Assembly (NCBI GenBank): GCA_028278345.1
Contig: JANQEL010000106.1
Span: forward strand, 32,420-96,419
DNA length: 64,000 nucleotides
From: Myxococcota bacterium
GTDB taxonomy: Bacteria; Myxococcota_A; UBA9160; UBA4427
Direction of reading: 5' to 3'
The first letter of the stretch is position 1. Every line of letters begins with the position of its first letter. Both the position numbers and the translations under genes were made by a program. The notes beneath the pieces were generated by a model. The model was given only the letters and a program-made list of their open reading frames with translations. It had not been told where the DNA came from and did no database searches. Below are positions 9,673 to 18,313 of the stretch, one piece after another.

Positions 9673-10428
9673 TCAGCTGCGGAGCGTCGCGTCGAAGAAG
9701 TCGCCCATGCGCTTCGCGCACTCTTCGCTGTCGTGATCGACCGAGATCACGTGCCCCGAACGGCGACCGAAGAAGAGTTCGCGCGGGCCGGCGTTGATCT
9801 CGCCGAAGATGCGATAGGCGTCGCGGGGATTGGCGGTCTGGTCGTGCTGGCCGTGGGCGATGAAACTCGGTGCCACGATCTTCGAAACCACTCTTCGCAC
9901 GTGGGCCTGGAGCTTCAACACCTGATGCGTGGCGGCGAGGGGGATCGCGTCGAAGCCCGGATGACGCTCTCGCGCCTCGGGCTCGCGAATGTCGGGGCCA
10001 TCGCTCTTCGGCGCGTAGGGCCTCACGTACTTCGCCCAGGGAATGCGCCAGCGCATCGAACGGGGTAGCCAGAGCGGGGCCCCCATGCTCGCGACCGCGT
10101 CGGGAGCGTGGCTGGCAGCGAGGGCCAGGGTCACGAGCCCGCCCATCGACATGCCTGCGACCACCACCTGCTCGCAATCGCCGCGAAGTCGCTCGAGGTT
10201 CCCCGCCGCGAGACCGATCCGTTCGCGCCAGTGAACGCGCCCGAGTTCGACGTGACTCTCCTCGTGCCCTGCCATGACGGGACCTACACAGCGGTATCCG
10301 CGCGCCACGAGTTCCTGCGCGATCGGACGCATTTCGTAGGGCGTGCCGGTGAAACCGTGCATGAGCAGGGCTCCGCGACGGCCGTCGAAGCCATCCGGGG
10401 CGAGATCGAAGGGGCTCGTGTCGACCAT
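9673..10428 (-). CDS. Alpha/beta hydrolase, Est30-like carboxylesterase
   Basis: A 251-residue alpha/beta hydrolase. The oxyanion region is LLMHGFTGTP, the nucleophile elbow is GMSMGG, the acid is in HGQHDQTAN and the base in SGHVISVDHD. This arrangement matches monoglyceride-lipase-like/Est30 carboxylesterases that act on short acyl esters. No signal peptide is present. The gene starts 5 bp after larC and is probably the last gene of that transcript. Its end is 15 bp from the convergent PilZ gene. The natural substrate is unknown. Confidence 0.8.
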   Translation of the reverse strand: MVDTSPFDLAPDGFDGRRGALLMHGFTGTPYEMRPIAQELVARGYRCVGPVMAGHEESHVELGRVHWRERIGLAAGNLERLRGDCEQVVVAGMSMGGLVTLALAASHAPDAVASMGAPLWLPRSMRWRIPWAKYVRPYAPKSDGPDIREPEARERHPGFDAIPLAATHQVLKLQAHVRRVVSKIVAPSFIAHGQHDQTANPRDAYRIFGEINAGPRELFFGRRSGHVISVDHDSEECAKRMGDFFDATLRS

Positions 10429-10433
10429 TGTGC

Positions 10434-11717
10434 CTAGGCGAGTTCTTCGCGCGCTGCGTCTTCGGCGGCACGCACGACGTCGCGCAGCGGGGCTTCGTGT
10501 TTGCGCGCCGCGTGCTTGCAGTCGTCGTACTCGGCCGACACCTCGATGCGCCCGTCGGGAGCCGTCACGAACTTGACTCCGATGCGGCCGAAGGGAGTCG
10601 AGATCTTTCGCGTCTCGCGCGGGACGATCACGCGATCCCAATCCGTCGCGCGAACTCCGAGGGTGGTCGATTCGGTGAGGAGAAGCTGCGTCAGCGTGAG
10701 TCGTCGATCGGGCCGGGCGAGCACGCGCACCAGGAAGCCCGGGCGATTCTTCTTCATCTGCACGTTCTGGAGCGAGACGTCGAGGGCGCCCGCTTCGAAC
10801 AGACGCTCCATCAGGTAGTCGAAGTGCTCGGGATTGAAGTCGTCGAGATTGCACTCGAGGCAGACGATGCGATCCGACGAGAGGGGCGAGACCTCGCCGA
10901 GCACCGCACGCAGCACGTTGGGCATCGGGCCCGGGCGATCGTTGCCCGCACCGAGGCCGATGCGATCGATCGTCATCGCGGGCATCACGCCGAAGTCATC
11001 GACCTGGCTGCGCAGGATCGCTGCGCCGGTCGGCGTCACGGTTTCCCACTCGACGTTCGCGGGAACCGTCGGTACGCCGCGCAGGAGTTCGATCGTGGCC
11101 GGAGCCGGCAGGGGCAGCAGCCCGTGATCCGTATACACGGTGCCGTGACCGAGGGCGACTGGCGACGATGTCACCCGCTCGATCCCGAGGGCTTCGAGCC
11201 CGATCGCCATCCCCGTGATGTCGACGATCGCGTCGACAGCACCGACCTCGTGGAAGTGGACTTCTTCGGGCGAGACCCCGTGCACCCGACCCTCGGCGAT
11301 CGCGAGGGCCTCGAAGCAGGCGAGCGTACGCGCCTTCACTCTTTCTGCGAGATCTGCGCGCTCGAGTTGACGTCGGATCTTCGGATACGCGCGACCGTGG
11401 CCGTGATGATGCCCGTGAACATGGATGTGGGGTTCGGCGATCTCGTGGGAATGCGAATGCGTGTGGCCGGGCTTCTTTTTCGCCTTCGCCGCCCTCTTCT
11501 TCTTCGCACCCGGAACCACCACCTCGAGATGCTTCGCTGCAAGCGCACCCCGCGACACCTTCTTCACGCGAAGCTTGAACTCGAGCCCGAGACCTGCGAG
11601 CCCCGCTTCGAGTTCCTTGCGCGAGAGCCCCAGGTCGAGCAGGGCCGCCAGCATCATGTTGCCCGCGATGCCCGAGAAGCAATCGAGGTGGAGCACGCGC
11701 CCGCTCTCGCTCCGCAT
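10434..11717 (-). CDS. larC: Pyridinium-3,5-bisthiocarboxylate mononucleotide nickel insertion protein
   Basis: LarC inserts nickel into the pincer cofactor of lactate-racemase-type enzymes. The protein (about 427 residues) opens with LDCFSGIAGNMMLAALLDLG, typical of the family. It has a His-rich Ni-binding stretch (HTHSHSH and HIHVHGHHHGHG), then VHFHEVGAVDAIVDI and ETVTPTGAAIL. The start at 11717 is chosen because it lies 16 bp after larB; the frame is open further upstream into larB. LarE and a LarA-type enzyme are not in the window. Confidence 0.93.
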   Translation of the reverse strand: MRSESGRVLHLDCFSGIAGNMMLAALLDLGLSRKELEAGLAGLGLEFKLRVKKVSRGALAAKHLEVVVPGAKKKRAAKAKKKPGHTHSHSHEIAEPHIHVHGHHHGHGRAYPKIRRQLERADLAERVKARTLACFEALAIAEGRVHGVSPEEVHFHEVGAVDAIVDITGMAIGLEALGIERVTSSPVALGHGTVYTDHGLLPLPAPATIELLRGVPTVPANVEWETVTPTGAAILRSQVDDFGVMPAMTIDRIGLGAGNDRPGPMPNVLRAVLGEVSPLSSDRIVCLECNLDDFNPEHFDYLMERLFEAGALDVSLQNVQMKKNRPGFLVRVLARPDRRLTLTQLLLTESTTLGVRATDWDRVIVPRETRKISTPFGRIGVKFVTAPDGRIEVSAEYDDCKHAARKHEAPLRDVVRAAEDAAREELA

Positions 11718-11733
11718 CTTCCGGGAGGCGGAG

Positions 11734-12483
11734 CTAGAGCCGGTTGATGAGCGTCGCGACATACGCGGCCCCGAACCCATTGTCGATGTTCACCACGGTG
11801 ACGTTCGACGAACAACTGGTGAGCATGCCAAGCAGCGCCGCGATGCCGCCGAGCGCCGCGCCATAGCCGACGCTCGTCGGAACGGCGATCACCGGCTTGT
11901 CGACCAGTCCGCCGACCACCGACGGCAGCGCCCCTTCCATTCCCGCTACACAGATCACCACGCGTGCGTTCGCGAGAACCTCCGTCGAAGCAAGCAGGCG
12001 GTGAATGCCCGCCACGCCCACATCCGAAAGCGTGTCCACCTTGTTGCCGAAGCAGCGCGCCACCGCCGCGGCCTCGGCGGCCACCGGCAGATCGCTCGTC
12101 CCGGCGGTCACGACGGCGACGGTGCCCTTGCCCACGATGGGCACCTCGACCGGGCCATACCAGAGCAGGCGCCCCACCTCGTCGTACTCGCCGCTACCGA
12201 GTTCGGCCTGCACCTGCGCTGCCGTCTCGGCTTCGATCCGCGTCACCAGAACGTTCTGCCCGGCCTCGCGCAACGCAGTCGCCACATCGACGATCTGCGC
12301 CGCCGTCTTCCCGGGCCCGTAGACCACTTCGGGGATGCCGATGCGCAGCGAGCGCTGGGTGTCGACGCGGGCGTGCTCGGTGTCGACGAAGGGGAAGTGC
12401 GCGAGGCGCTTTACCGCGGCGTCGAGCTCGACGTCACCGCGCTGCACACCCTCGAGAAGTTGTCGGAGCTCGTCGCGATCCAC
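11734..12483 (-). CDS. larB: Pyridinium-3,5-biscarboxylic acid mononucleotide synthase
   Basis: LarB carboxylates and hydrolyses nicotinic acid adenine dinucleotide at the first step of nickel-pincer cofactor synthesis. The 249-residue protein has a PurE-like C-terminal half with VVTAGTSDLPVAAEA, GVAGIHRLL, VAGMEGALPSVVGGLVDKPV and PTSVGYG stretches. The GTG start at 12483 is preceded by AAAGGA. It lies 66 bp downstream of cheC and directly upstream of larC, so larB-larC form a unit appended to the chemotaxis run. Confidence 0.93.
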   Translation of the reverse strand: MDRDELRQLLEGVQRGDVELDAAVKRLAHFPFVDTEHARVDTQRSLRIGIPEVVYGPGKTAAQIVDVATALREAGQNVLVTRIEAETAAQVQAELGSGEYDEVGRLLWYGPVEVPIVGKGTVAVVTAGTSDLPVAAEAAAVARCFGNKVDTLSDVGVAGIHRLLASTEVLANARVVICVAGMEGALPSVVGGLVDKPVIAVPTSVGYGAALGGIAALLGMLTSCSSNVTVVNIDNGFGAAYVATLINRL

Positions 12484-12549
12484 ACTTTCCTTTCACACCC
12501 TTCGGGCGCGCGGAGGACGAAAGCCCTCCGGCAAGGGAAAAGCACGGTA

Positions 12550-13170
12550 TCAAACCTGGGGGGCCGCGGAAGCGTTCCCGTCTTCCTCACGATCGGGGAT
12601 CAACACCACCAATCCCCCGAGCTGCCCGTCCTGGTCGACCAGCTCGCACTCGATCCACAGCTCGCCGGTCGCGGGGCGCGAAGCCGCCAGGCCTTCGAGC
12701 TGTTCGAACGCCGAGTCGAGGGAGAGCATCGGGATCGAAGGCAGCAGGCGCGCGCCGAGGGTGTCGGCGATCGCGGTGGCCACGTGGGAGGCCAGCACGT
12801 TGCCCACCTCCATCAGCGCCGACTCGACGATCTCGGGCGGCAGGAAGCCCTTCTCCTGGCCCACCAGTTGTCGCACCACCGCATCGCACATCTCGCGGCG
12901 GAAGAGCACCGCCATCACGGCGTTGAGACAACCGTCGAATTCGAAGATCACACCCGACGACCACTCGAACTGCGCGAACTCGACATCGTCGGACTCGTCG
13001 AGGACGGGGGCGCCCTCGCCCGCCATCTGCACACCGGTGAGCCGCACGCGCGGCACGTCCATGCGAATCGTATGCCCCGTCATCTGCGAGAACGCACCCG
13101 CAGCGTGACCCGCGCCGATGTTCGCGAGTTCGCTCAGCCGATCGATCTTGGCTTCCTGTGCGGTCAACAT
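12550..13170 (-). CDS. cheC: CheC-type CheY-P phosphatase
   Basis: A 206-residue CheC/CheX/FliY-family protein. Both E-x-x-N phosphatase motifs are present: one in SELANIGAGHAAGAFSQMTG near the N-terminus and one in ESALMEVGNVLASHVATAIA near the middle, each followed by the expected Pro. Two intact active sites suggest a working dephosphorylase for CheY-P and not a CheX-like variant. It follows cheA with a 31-bp gap, is the last che gene of the run, and no cheD is seen. The C-terminal tail is not conserved. Confidence 0.9.
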   Translation of the reverse strand: MLTAQEAKIDRLSELANIGAGHAAGAFSQMTGHTIRMDVPRVRLTGVQMAGEGAPVLDESDDVEFAQFEWSSGVIFEFDGCLNAVMAVLFRREMCDAVVRQLVGQEKGFLPPEIVESALMEVGNVLASHVATAIADTLGARLLPSIPMLSLDSAFEQLEGLAASRPATGELWIECELVDQDGQLGGLVVLIPDREEDGNASAAPQV

Positions 13171-13201
13171 GGATTCGAGAATGGCTCTGGGTTCGCCGTG
13201 G

Positions 13202-14470
13202 CTAGACGAGCTGATTCAGGTCGAGCAGGAAAACGGGACTTCCGTCGTCGAGGTTGGTCATGCCCGCAAGCGTCTTGATGCTCGAGAGCAGTTTCGGAAC
13301 GGATTTGACGTAGACCTCCTGCTGGCTCGCGAAACGATCGACGCGCAAGGCGACGATCTCACCGCGCACTTGAGTCAGCGCAAGCGAGATCGGCTGCTCT
13401 CTACCCGCCGCGTCTGGACTTCTTATCGGTTGGAGGGCGAGACAACGTGCGAGATCCAGCACAAGAATCGGATCGTCGCCGATCATCGCGAACGCTTCGC
13501 CACCGCTTTCTTCGAGGCAATGCGATTCGATTTCGAGAATGCGCTCAACCTTGGTAATGGGGAGAGCCACACACTCGCCGGCCACTTCGACCAAGACGAC
13601 GCGCTGCACCGCCGCCGTGATCGGCACCTGGAAGCGCGTCGTCGTGCCCTGTCCCGCCGTGGTGGAAAGTTCGATCGAGCCGCCGAGGGCTTCGATCGTG
13701 GCCTTCACCGCGTCCATCCCGACACCGCGGCCGGAGACTTCCGAAACCTGCGCCGCGGTCGAGAGCCCGGGGCGGAAGATCAGGCTCGCGATCTCTTCGG
13801 CGGGCAGATCTTCGGCGAGGCCTTCGTGGATCAAGCCGGCGTCGACGGCGCGACGTCGAACCGCATCGAGATCGATGCCCTGGCCGTCGTCGTTCAGCTC
13901 GATCACGATGGAGTTCTTCTCGCGGCGCGCCTCGATGACCACCTGCCCGACCTCGGTCTTGCCCGCGCGAATGCGGTCTTCGACGGTTTCGAGGCCGTGG
14001 TCGACGGCGTTGCGAATCATGTGGAGCAGGGGCTCGTTCAGGCGATCGAGGATCGAGCGATCGAGCTCGAGTTCGGTACCGAGCAACTGCACGTCCACGC
14101 GCTTGCCGAGGGACTCGGCGACCTGGCGCGCAACGCGGGGGAGGTTTTCGAGCACGCGCGAGAGCGGGGCCGTGCGCAGATCGAGCACCCGCCGCTGCAA
14201 TTCGTTGACGCGCCGCTCGACGCGATCGAATTGTTCGGCCTGCTCGGCGCCGTGATCGCCCTTGAGGGTCACGCGGCGCAGCTGGCGCGAGGTGAGGATC
14301 ACTTCGCCTACGGCACCGAGGAAGCGATCGAGGGATTGGGTGCGCACGCGCACCGTCGAGGCCGGTGCCGGGAGCTTGGGAAGTGCGCTTTCCGCGCGGG
14401 CGGGCGCCTCGCTTTCGGCGCCGCTCGCCTCCGCCTCGTCGCGCGGAACGACGGGGGTCAGTTCAAGAGT
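13202..14470 (-). CDS. cheA: CheA histidine kinase, dimerisation-ATPase-CheW part (reached by -1 frameshift)
   Basis: This frame holds the catalytic part of CheA: a P3-type dimerisation helix pair (SLDRFLGAVGEV), a GHKL ATPase with HMIRNAVDHGLE (N box), DDGQGID (G1) and GRGVGMDAV (G2), then a P5 CheW-like domain ending at SPVFLLDLNQLV. It is separate from the Hpt part at 14458-14961 only because a run of ten A on the coding strand shifts the frame by -1. Reading one extra A joins the two into a 586-residue CheA with no stop between. The only start inside this frame before conserved sequence is a GTG at 14353 without a clear ribosome site, so separate translation looks poor. A P2 domain seems absent. 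Confidence 0.85.
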   Translation of the reverse strand, partial: TLELTPVVPRDEAEASGAESEAPARAESALPKLPAPASTVRVRTQSLDRFLGAVGEVILTSRQLRRVTLKGDHGAEQAEQFDRVERRVNELQRRVLDLRTAPLSRVLENLPRVARQVAESLGKRVDVQLLGTELELDRSILDRLNEPLLHMIRNAVDHGLETVEDRIRAGKTEVGQVVIEARREKNSIVIELNDDGQGIDLDAVRRRAVDAGLIHEGLAEDLPAEEIASLIFRPGLSTAAQVSEVSGRGVGMDAVKATIEALGGSIELSTTAGQGTTTRFQVPITAAVQRVVLVEVAGECVALPITKVERILEIESHCLEESGGEAFAMIGDDPILVLDLARCLALQPIRSPDAAGREQPISLALTQVRGEIVALRVDRFASQQEVYVKSVPKLLSSIKTLAGMTNLDDGSPVFLLDLNQLV

Positions 14471-14961
14471 TTTTTTTTTGCTCCGGACTCGGCCTCGAGG
14501 GCGTTCATCACGGCGACGAGTTCGACGTCCAGCTCCGCGGCATCGGGAGGCTCGGGCTCACCGGTCGGCGCAGGAGACTCCACCGCCGGTGCAGAGAGCA
14601 ACTCGACCAGCTCGGGGCGCAGTGGCGGCGGCTCACCGGTCTCGCGCACCACCTCGACCATCTGCTCGAGACCATCGAGCCCGCTGAACAGCACCGAGAG
14701 GGAGTCGCCCGGCGGCACCCGTCCGCTCGACCGGATTCCCTCCATGCGGTCTTCGAGGGCATGGGCGACCTGCTCGACCGCGTCATAACCCACCGACGCT
14801 GCCATCGACTTGATGGAATGCGCCATGCGGAAGATGACGTCGATGGACTCGACCGAAGCCGTGTCCTTCTCGAGCTCGAGCAGGGCGCGGCTGATCTCCG
14901 CGAGCTGCTCGGCGGCCTCTTCGAGGAAGAGCGCCCGGAATTTGCCCATGTCGAGCGCCAC
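14458..14961 (-). CDS. cheA: CheA phosphotransfer (Hpt) part, upstream frame
   Basis: The 5' part of cheA encodes 167 residues: an Hpt domain with the phosphorylatable His48 in FRMAHSIKSMAAS, followed by a Pro/Glu-rich linker that ends KKKLLN-stop. The stop lies nine bases after the A10 run. The Hpt domain receives phosphate from the kinase core and passes it to CheY. If the frame is not changed, this fragment is released as a free Hpt module; if it is, the linker continues TLELTPVVPRDEAEA into the kinase part. It starts 3 bp after cheY. See the slip-site entry for the interpretations. Confidence 0.85.
   Translation of the reverse strand: MALDMGKFRALFLEEAAEQLAEISRALLELEKDTASVESIDVIFRMAHSIKSMAASVGYDAVEQVAHALEDRMEGIRSSGRVPPGDSLSVLFSGLDGLEQMVEVVRETGEPPPLRPELVELLSAPAVESPAPTGEPEPPDAAELDVELVAVMNALEAESGAKKKLLN
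14470..14479 (-). other. A10 slip site within cheA
   Basis: Ten consecutive T on the plus strand (A10 in the cheA message), in phase as GCA AAA AAA AAA with a UGA nine bases later. It contains the A_AAA_AAA heptamer for -1 ribosomal slippage and is long enough for RNA-polymerase slippage. A homopolymer sequencing error would look the same. Confidence 0.6.
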
Positions 14962-14964
14962 GAC

Positions 14965-15345
14965 CTACGCCTCGTCGCCCTGCTTGTCGAGGATCTTGCC
15001 CAGCGTCGCGATCACCGCGTCGGGCTTGAAGGGCTTCACGATGAAGTCCTTGGCACCGGCCTGGATCGCCTCGGTGACGAGGGTCTCCTGACCGAGGGCG
15101 CTGCACATCACGACGCGCGCCTGGGCGTCTTCCGCGAGGATGCCCTTCACGGCGTCGATGCCGGAGCGCTTGGGCATCACGATGTCCATCGTCACGAGGT
15201 CGGGGCGCAGTTCCAGGAACTGGTCGACGGCCTCGATGCCGTTGGTCGCTTCACCCACGACTTCATATCCCTCGGGCTCGATGATCTCGCGGATCATCTG
15301 GCGCATGAAGGAAGCGTCATCTGCAATCAATACTCGAGCTTTCAT
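14965..15345 (-). CDS. cheY: Chemotaxis response regulator CheY
   Basis: A single-domain receiver of 126 residues with all switch residues: the acidic pair D9-D10, phospho-acceptor D54 in VTMDIVMP, S82 in MCSALGQ and K104 in IVKPFKP. It lies 8 bp downstream of cheW and 3 bp upstream of cheA, so the genes are almost certainly co-transcribed. No flagellar genes are in the window, so the output (flagellar motor, type IV pili or another system) cannot be told. Confidence 0.92.
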   Translation of the reverse strand: MKARVLIADDASFMRQMIREIIEPEGYEVVGEATNGIEAVDQFLELRPDLVTMDIVMPKRSGIDAVKGILAEDAQARVVMCSALGQETLVTEAIQAGAKDFIVKPFKPDAVIATLGKILDKQGDEA

Positions 15346-15353
15346 GGGGTCTC

Positions 15354-15854
15354 CTAGGAGGGGTACGGTGCTGCTCCGGACATCTGCCCCGATGTCCGGC
15401 TTTCGATCACTTCTTCTGCCGTGGCGACGAGGCGCACGGGGTTCACGATGCTGACGACCCGCCCGTCGAGGGGGCGTCGCTCGACCACGATGTCATCGCC
15501 GTGGGGTCGACCGGCTTCGCCATCGACGAGGCCACAGACACTGTCGATCGGAAGGCCCAGTTGACGACCGCCATCGGGTCGATCGGTAACGACGAGAAAG
15601 GGCTGCACCTCGTCGTCTGCGCGCTGCGCCATCGGTTCTCCGCCGAGCAGTAGATGCGACGCGATCACCGGCAGGGCTTCTCCGTGCCAGTTCATCACGC
15701 CACCGGTCTCTCGCGGTAGAGTGGGTACGCAGCGCACGCCGCTTTGTTCCACCACTTCGAGGACCTCGGAGATCGGCAGGGCAAAGGGGTTGCCCGACAC
15801 CTCGAAGATCATCAGGCGTTGGCTCAGCCGCGGCATCGACACCGGCGCACTCAC
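15354..15854 (-). CDS. cheW: Chemotaxis coupling protein CheW
   Basis: A 166-residue CheW-like domain ([21 protein letters not shown], then [11 protein letters not shown] and [11 protein letters not shown]). It links the chemoreceptor to CheA. Its start overlaps the receptor stop by four bases (ATGA), indicating translational coupling. A short variable tail follows the domain. Nothing unusual is seen in the fold-defining residues. Confidence 0.88.
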   Translation of the reverse strand: MSAPVSMPRLSQRLMIFEVSGNPFALPISEVLEVVEQSGVRCVPTLPRETGGVMNWHGEALPVIASHLLLGGEPMAQRADDEVQPFLVVTDRPDGGRQLGLPIDSVCGLVDGEAGRPHGDDIVVERRPLDGRVVSIVNPVRLVATAEEVIESRTSGQMSGAAPYPS

Positions 15855-17182
15855 GGCGTTTCCTCCGCACTCGGCGCGCTTTCCGAATCGCCCGAGCCCG
15901 CGGTGCGGTAGAGGCGCAGGTGCTCGCGCAATGCTTCGGCCACGGTCAGCAGTTCCTGCGAGCCGTCGACGATCTTGGAGACCGCGTCGAGCTGCCCCGA
16001 GGCCATGCGCGAGATCTCTTCCTGGGCGGCGTCGTTGTCTTCGGCGCTCGACTTGAGTTCGCTCATCGAGGTGACCATGCGCTCGGCGCTGATCGCGTGG
16101 TTGTCGGCGCCGTGGAAGATCTCTTCGCTACGCGCGGCCGCTTCGCCGACCGAGGTGCTGATCTGGCTGAGCGAATCCGCGATGGTGTTGACGTCTTCGC
16201 GCCCTTCGCTGATCACCTCGCTGCTCATGCGCATCTCGTCGGCGACTTCGCGCGTGTCGGACTGGATCTCGTGAACGAGCTTGGAGATCTCGTCGGCGCT
16301 CTTGCCCGCGCTCTCGGAGAGCTTGCGGATCTCGTCCGCCACGACCGAAAAGCCGCGCCCCGCCTCACCGGCGCGCGCCGCTTCGATCGACGCATTCAGC
16401 GAGAGCAGGTTCGTGCGATGGGCGACGCTGGTGATGATCTCGGTGATCTGGTGCACATGGCTCGTCTTCGCCTCGAGATCGAAGACCATGGCGCCCGTCT
16501 GCTCGACGCGTTCGAACACGGTGCGCATCTTTTCGATCGCGAGCTGTGAGACTTCGACGCCGTTGTTCGCCTTCTGATTCGCTTCGGCTGCGAACCCGAA
16601 GGCCTCACGCGCGCGCCCCGCGTTCAGTTCGACCTCGGAAGAGATCTCCCCGATGATCGCGTTCGTGCGCTGGAAGAGATGTCGTTGTCGCGAGTTGCCC
16701 TCGGCGGCGCGCGAAACGGTCGAGGAAATGCCCTCGTTGCCCTCGCGCACGTGCTCGATCTCGCGGGCGAGTTCCTGGGCCGCACCCTTCACCACCTCGG
16801 CGCTTTCCTGCACGCCACCCACGAACGCGTTCAAGCGTTCGAGCATGCCCTTGACGCTGGCTGCGAGGTCGTCGGTTTCGTCGGCCACGAGGCCGGGCGT
16901 GGCGTGTCGGAGTTCGACGCTGAGGTCGCCGTTGCGAATGCGTTCGGTGGCCTTGCGAAGGTCTTCGAACTTCTCACCCAGGCTTCGCGAGATCGCGAAG
17001 CCGAGACAACCCCCGACACCGAGCGCCACGAACACCGCTCCCCACTCCGGAAAGTCGAAGCCGAGAGCACGGATACCCCACGGCAGCACGGCAGCCGACG
17101 CCGCAACCAGAAGCGATCCGAGGACGAATTTGTGGGTCAGGGCAATTCGCACCCACGCCCTATCGGCCCTTCGAAAGCGCAC
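15851..17182 (-). CDS. Methyl-accepting chemotaxis protein
   Basis: A 443-residue transmembrane chemoreceptor. Two closely spaced hydrophobic segments near the N-terminus (about 17-38 and 45-66) leave almost no periplasmic sensor loop. A HAMP-like segment follows, then a long coiled coil with the conserved hairpin tip around [20 protein letters not shown]. Without an external ligand-binding domain it probably senses membrane, energy or cytoplasmic cues. The GTG start at 17182 lacks a strong ribosome site, so the start is uncertain. It is first in the run MCP-cheW-cheY-cheA-cheC; no cheR or cheB is present here. Confidence 0.88.
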   Translation of the reverse strand: MRFRRADRAWVRIALTHKFVLGSLLVAASAAVLPWGIRALGFDFPEWGAVFVALGVGGCLGFAISRSLGEKFEDLRKATERIRNGDLSVELRHATPGLVADETDDLAASVKGMLERLNAFVGGVQESAEVVKGAAQELAREIEHVREGNEGISSTVSRAAEGNSRQRHLFQRTNAIIGEISSEVELNAGRAREAFGFAAEANQKANNGVEVSQLAIEKMRTVFERVEQTGAMVFDLEAKTSHVHQITEIITSVAHRTNLLSLNASIEAARAGEAGRGFSVVADEIRKLSESAGKSADEISKLVHEIQSDTREVADEMRMSSEVISEGREDVNTIADSLSQISTSVGEAAARSEEIFHGADNHAISAERMVTSMSELKSSAEDNDAAQEEISRMASGQLDAVSKIVDGSQELLTVAEALREHLRLYRTAGSGDSESAPSAEETP

Positions 17183-17322
17183 CTTGATGGACTATGAGAT
17201 GCAAGTGCGCGCACGCGAAGCGCATGTTCAGCGACGCGCAACTTCGCGCTCGACATGATCCGCGCGGTCATCGCGGCTGCACATCAGTTGCGCATGCGTG
17301 TCGCATAGCGAACGCGTTCGAT

Positions 17323-18276
17323 TCAGAAGTGACGAAAGCCCGGGCCTTCGGGCAGGCCGCGAACGCCACGCCGCCGCGTGATTCGACCGACCTGGCTTAC
17401 GGGAATCCCAAGCGCGCGTTCGAGCTGCTTCGTGGTCGGGCTTCCACGCGCGGCTCCGCGCAGAGTAAAGAGCAACTCGTAGTCTTCCCCCGCGCGCGTG
17501 GCGAGGGCGAGTGGATCGAGACGCTCTGTTCTACACGCCGCGGCGAAGCCACGCGGTAGCGGGAGCGCACCGGCATCGATCTCGGCGCCCACCCCCGAGG
17601 CTGCAAGCACGTGGCGGAGGTCCGACGCGAAGCCGTCCGAGAGATCGATGCACGCACCCACGTCGGGGCGAGCGGCGAGCGCGCGCCCGGCAGCGAGCCG
17701 CGGTTCGGGCAGCCTCCGCATGCGGCCGCCCTTTCGTTCGCTGCGTGCGAGCGCCAACCCCGCACCGCCGAGCGTACCCGTCACGCAGACACGATCCCCC
17801 GGCTTCGCCGCATCCCGAAGCAGGGCACACCCCTTCTCGACCGCGCCGAACGCCGTGACCGCGAGCTGCACTTCGCCGGCGCGCGCGATGTTGCCGCCGA
17901 CGAGGGGGCAGCCGTAGCGCTTCGCATCTTCGAGCATGCCCTGCATCACGCCGTCGATGACGGCCAGTTCGAGGGAGGCCGGTGCCGAGAGCGCCAGGGT
18001 GAACCCGAGCGGCCGCGCCCCCATGGCGGCGAGATCCGAGAGGTTCACGCGCAGCGCACGGCGCCCGATCGTCGCCGCCGCCTGGTTGCCAAAGCGGAAG
18101 TGCACGCCTTCCACCAATGTGTCGGTCGTGACGACGAGGTCTTCGCCGCGTCGCGGGCGCAGCACTGCGGCGTCGTCCCCGATTCCGACCACCACGTGGG
18201 CATCGCGTGAACGCCCGGCACGTGTGCGAATGCGCGCGATCAGATCGAACTCGCCGAGGTCACCGAGGGTCTTCAT
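17323..18276 (-). CDS. thiL: Thiamine-monophosphate kinase
   Basis: ThiL phosphorylates thiamine monophosphate to the active diphosphate using ATP. The 317-residue protein begins with the family's LGEFDLIARI, then VGIGDDAAVL, TTDTLVEGVHF, VNLSDLAAMGARP, GGNIARAG and CIDLSDGFASDL, an AIRS-type ATP and Mg-binding layout. The length is normal. It starts 37 bp downstream of lon on the same strand and may share its transcript. Confidence 0.93.
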   Translation of the reverse strand: MKTLGDLGEFDLIARIRTRAGRSRDAHVVVGIGDDAAVLRPRRGEDLVVTTDTLVEGVHFRFGNQAAATIGRRALRVNLSDLAAMGARPLGFTLALSAPASLELAVIDGVMQGMLEDAKRYGCPLVGGNIARAGEVQLAVTAFGAVEKGCALLRDAAKPGDRVCVTGTLGGAGLALARSERKGGRMRRLPEPRLAAGRALAARPDVGACIDLSDGFASDLRHVLAASGVGAEIDAGALPLPRGFAAACRTERLDPLALATRAGEDYELLFTLRGAARGSPTTKQLERALGIPVSQVGRITRRRGVRGLPEGPGFRHF

Positions 18277-18313
18277 CGCGAGCAGCGTAGCCCGCGCGGC
18301 CGCGCGTGGCGGA

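Noticed and set aside
9664..9685. GCTCCG/CGGAGC stem between the PilZ gene and the hydrolase as a terminator
   Set aside because: Only 6 bp, partly inside the coding end of the hydrolase, and without a T run.
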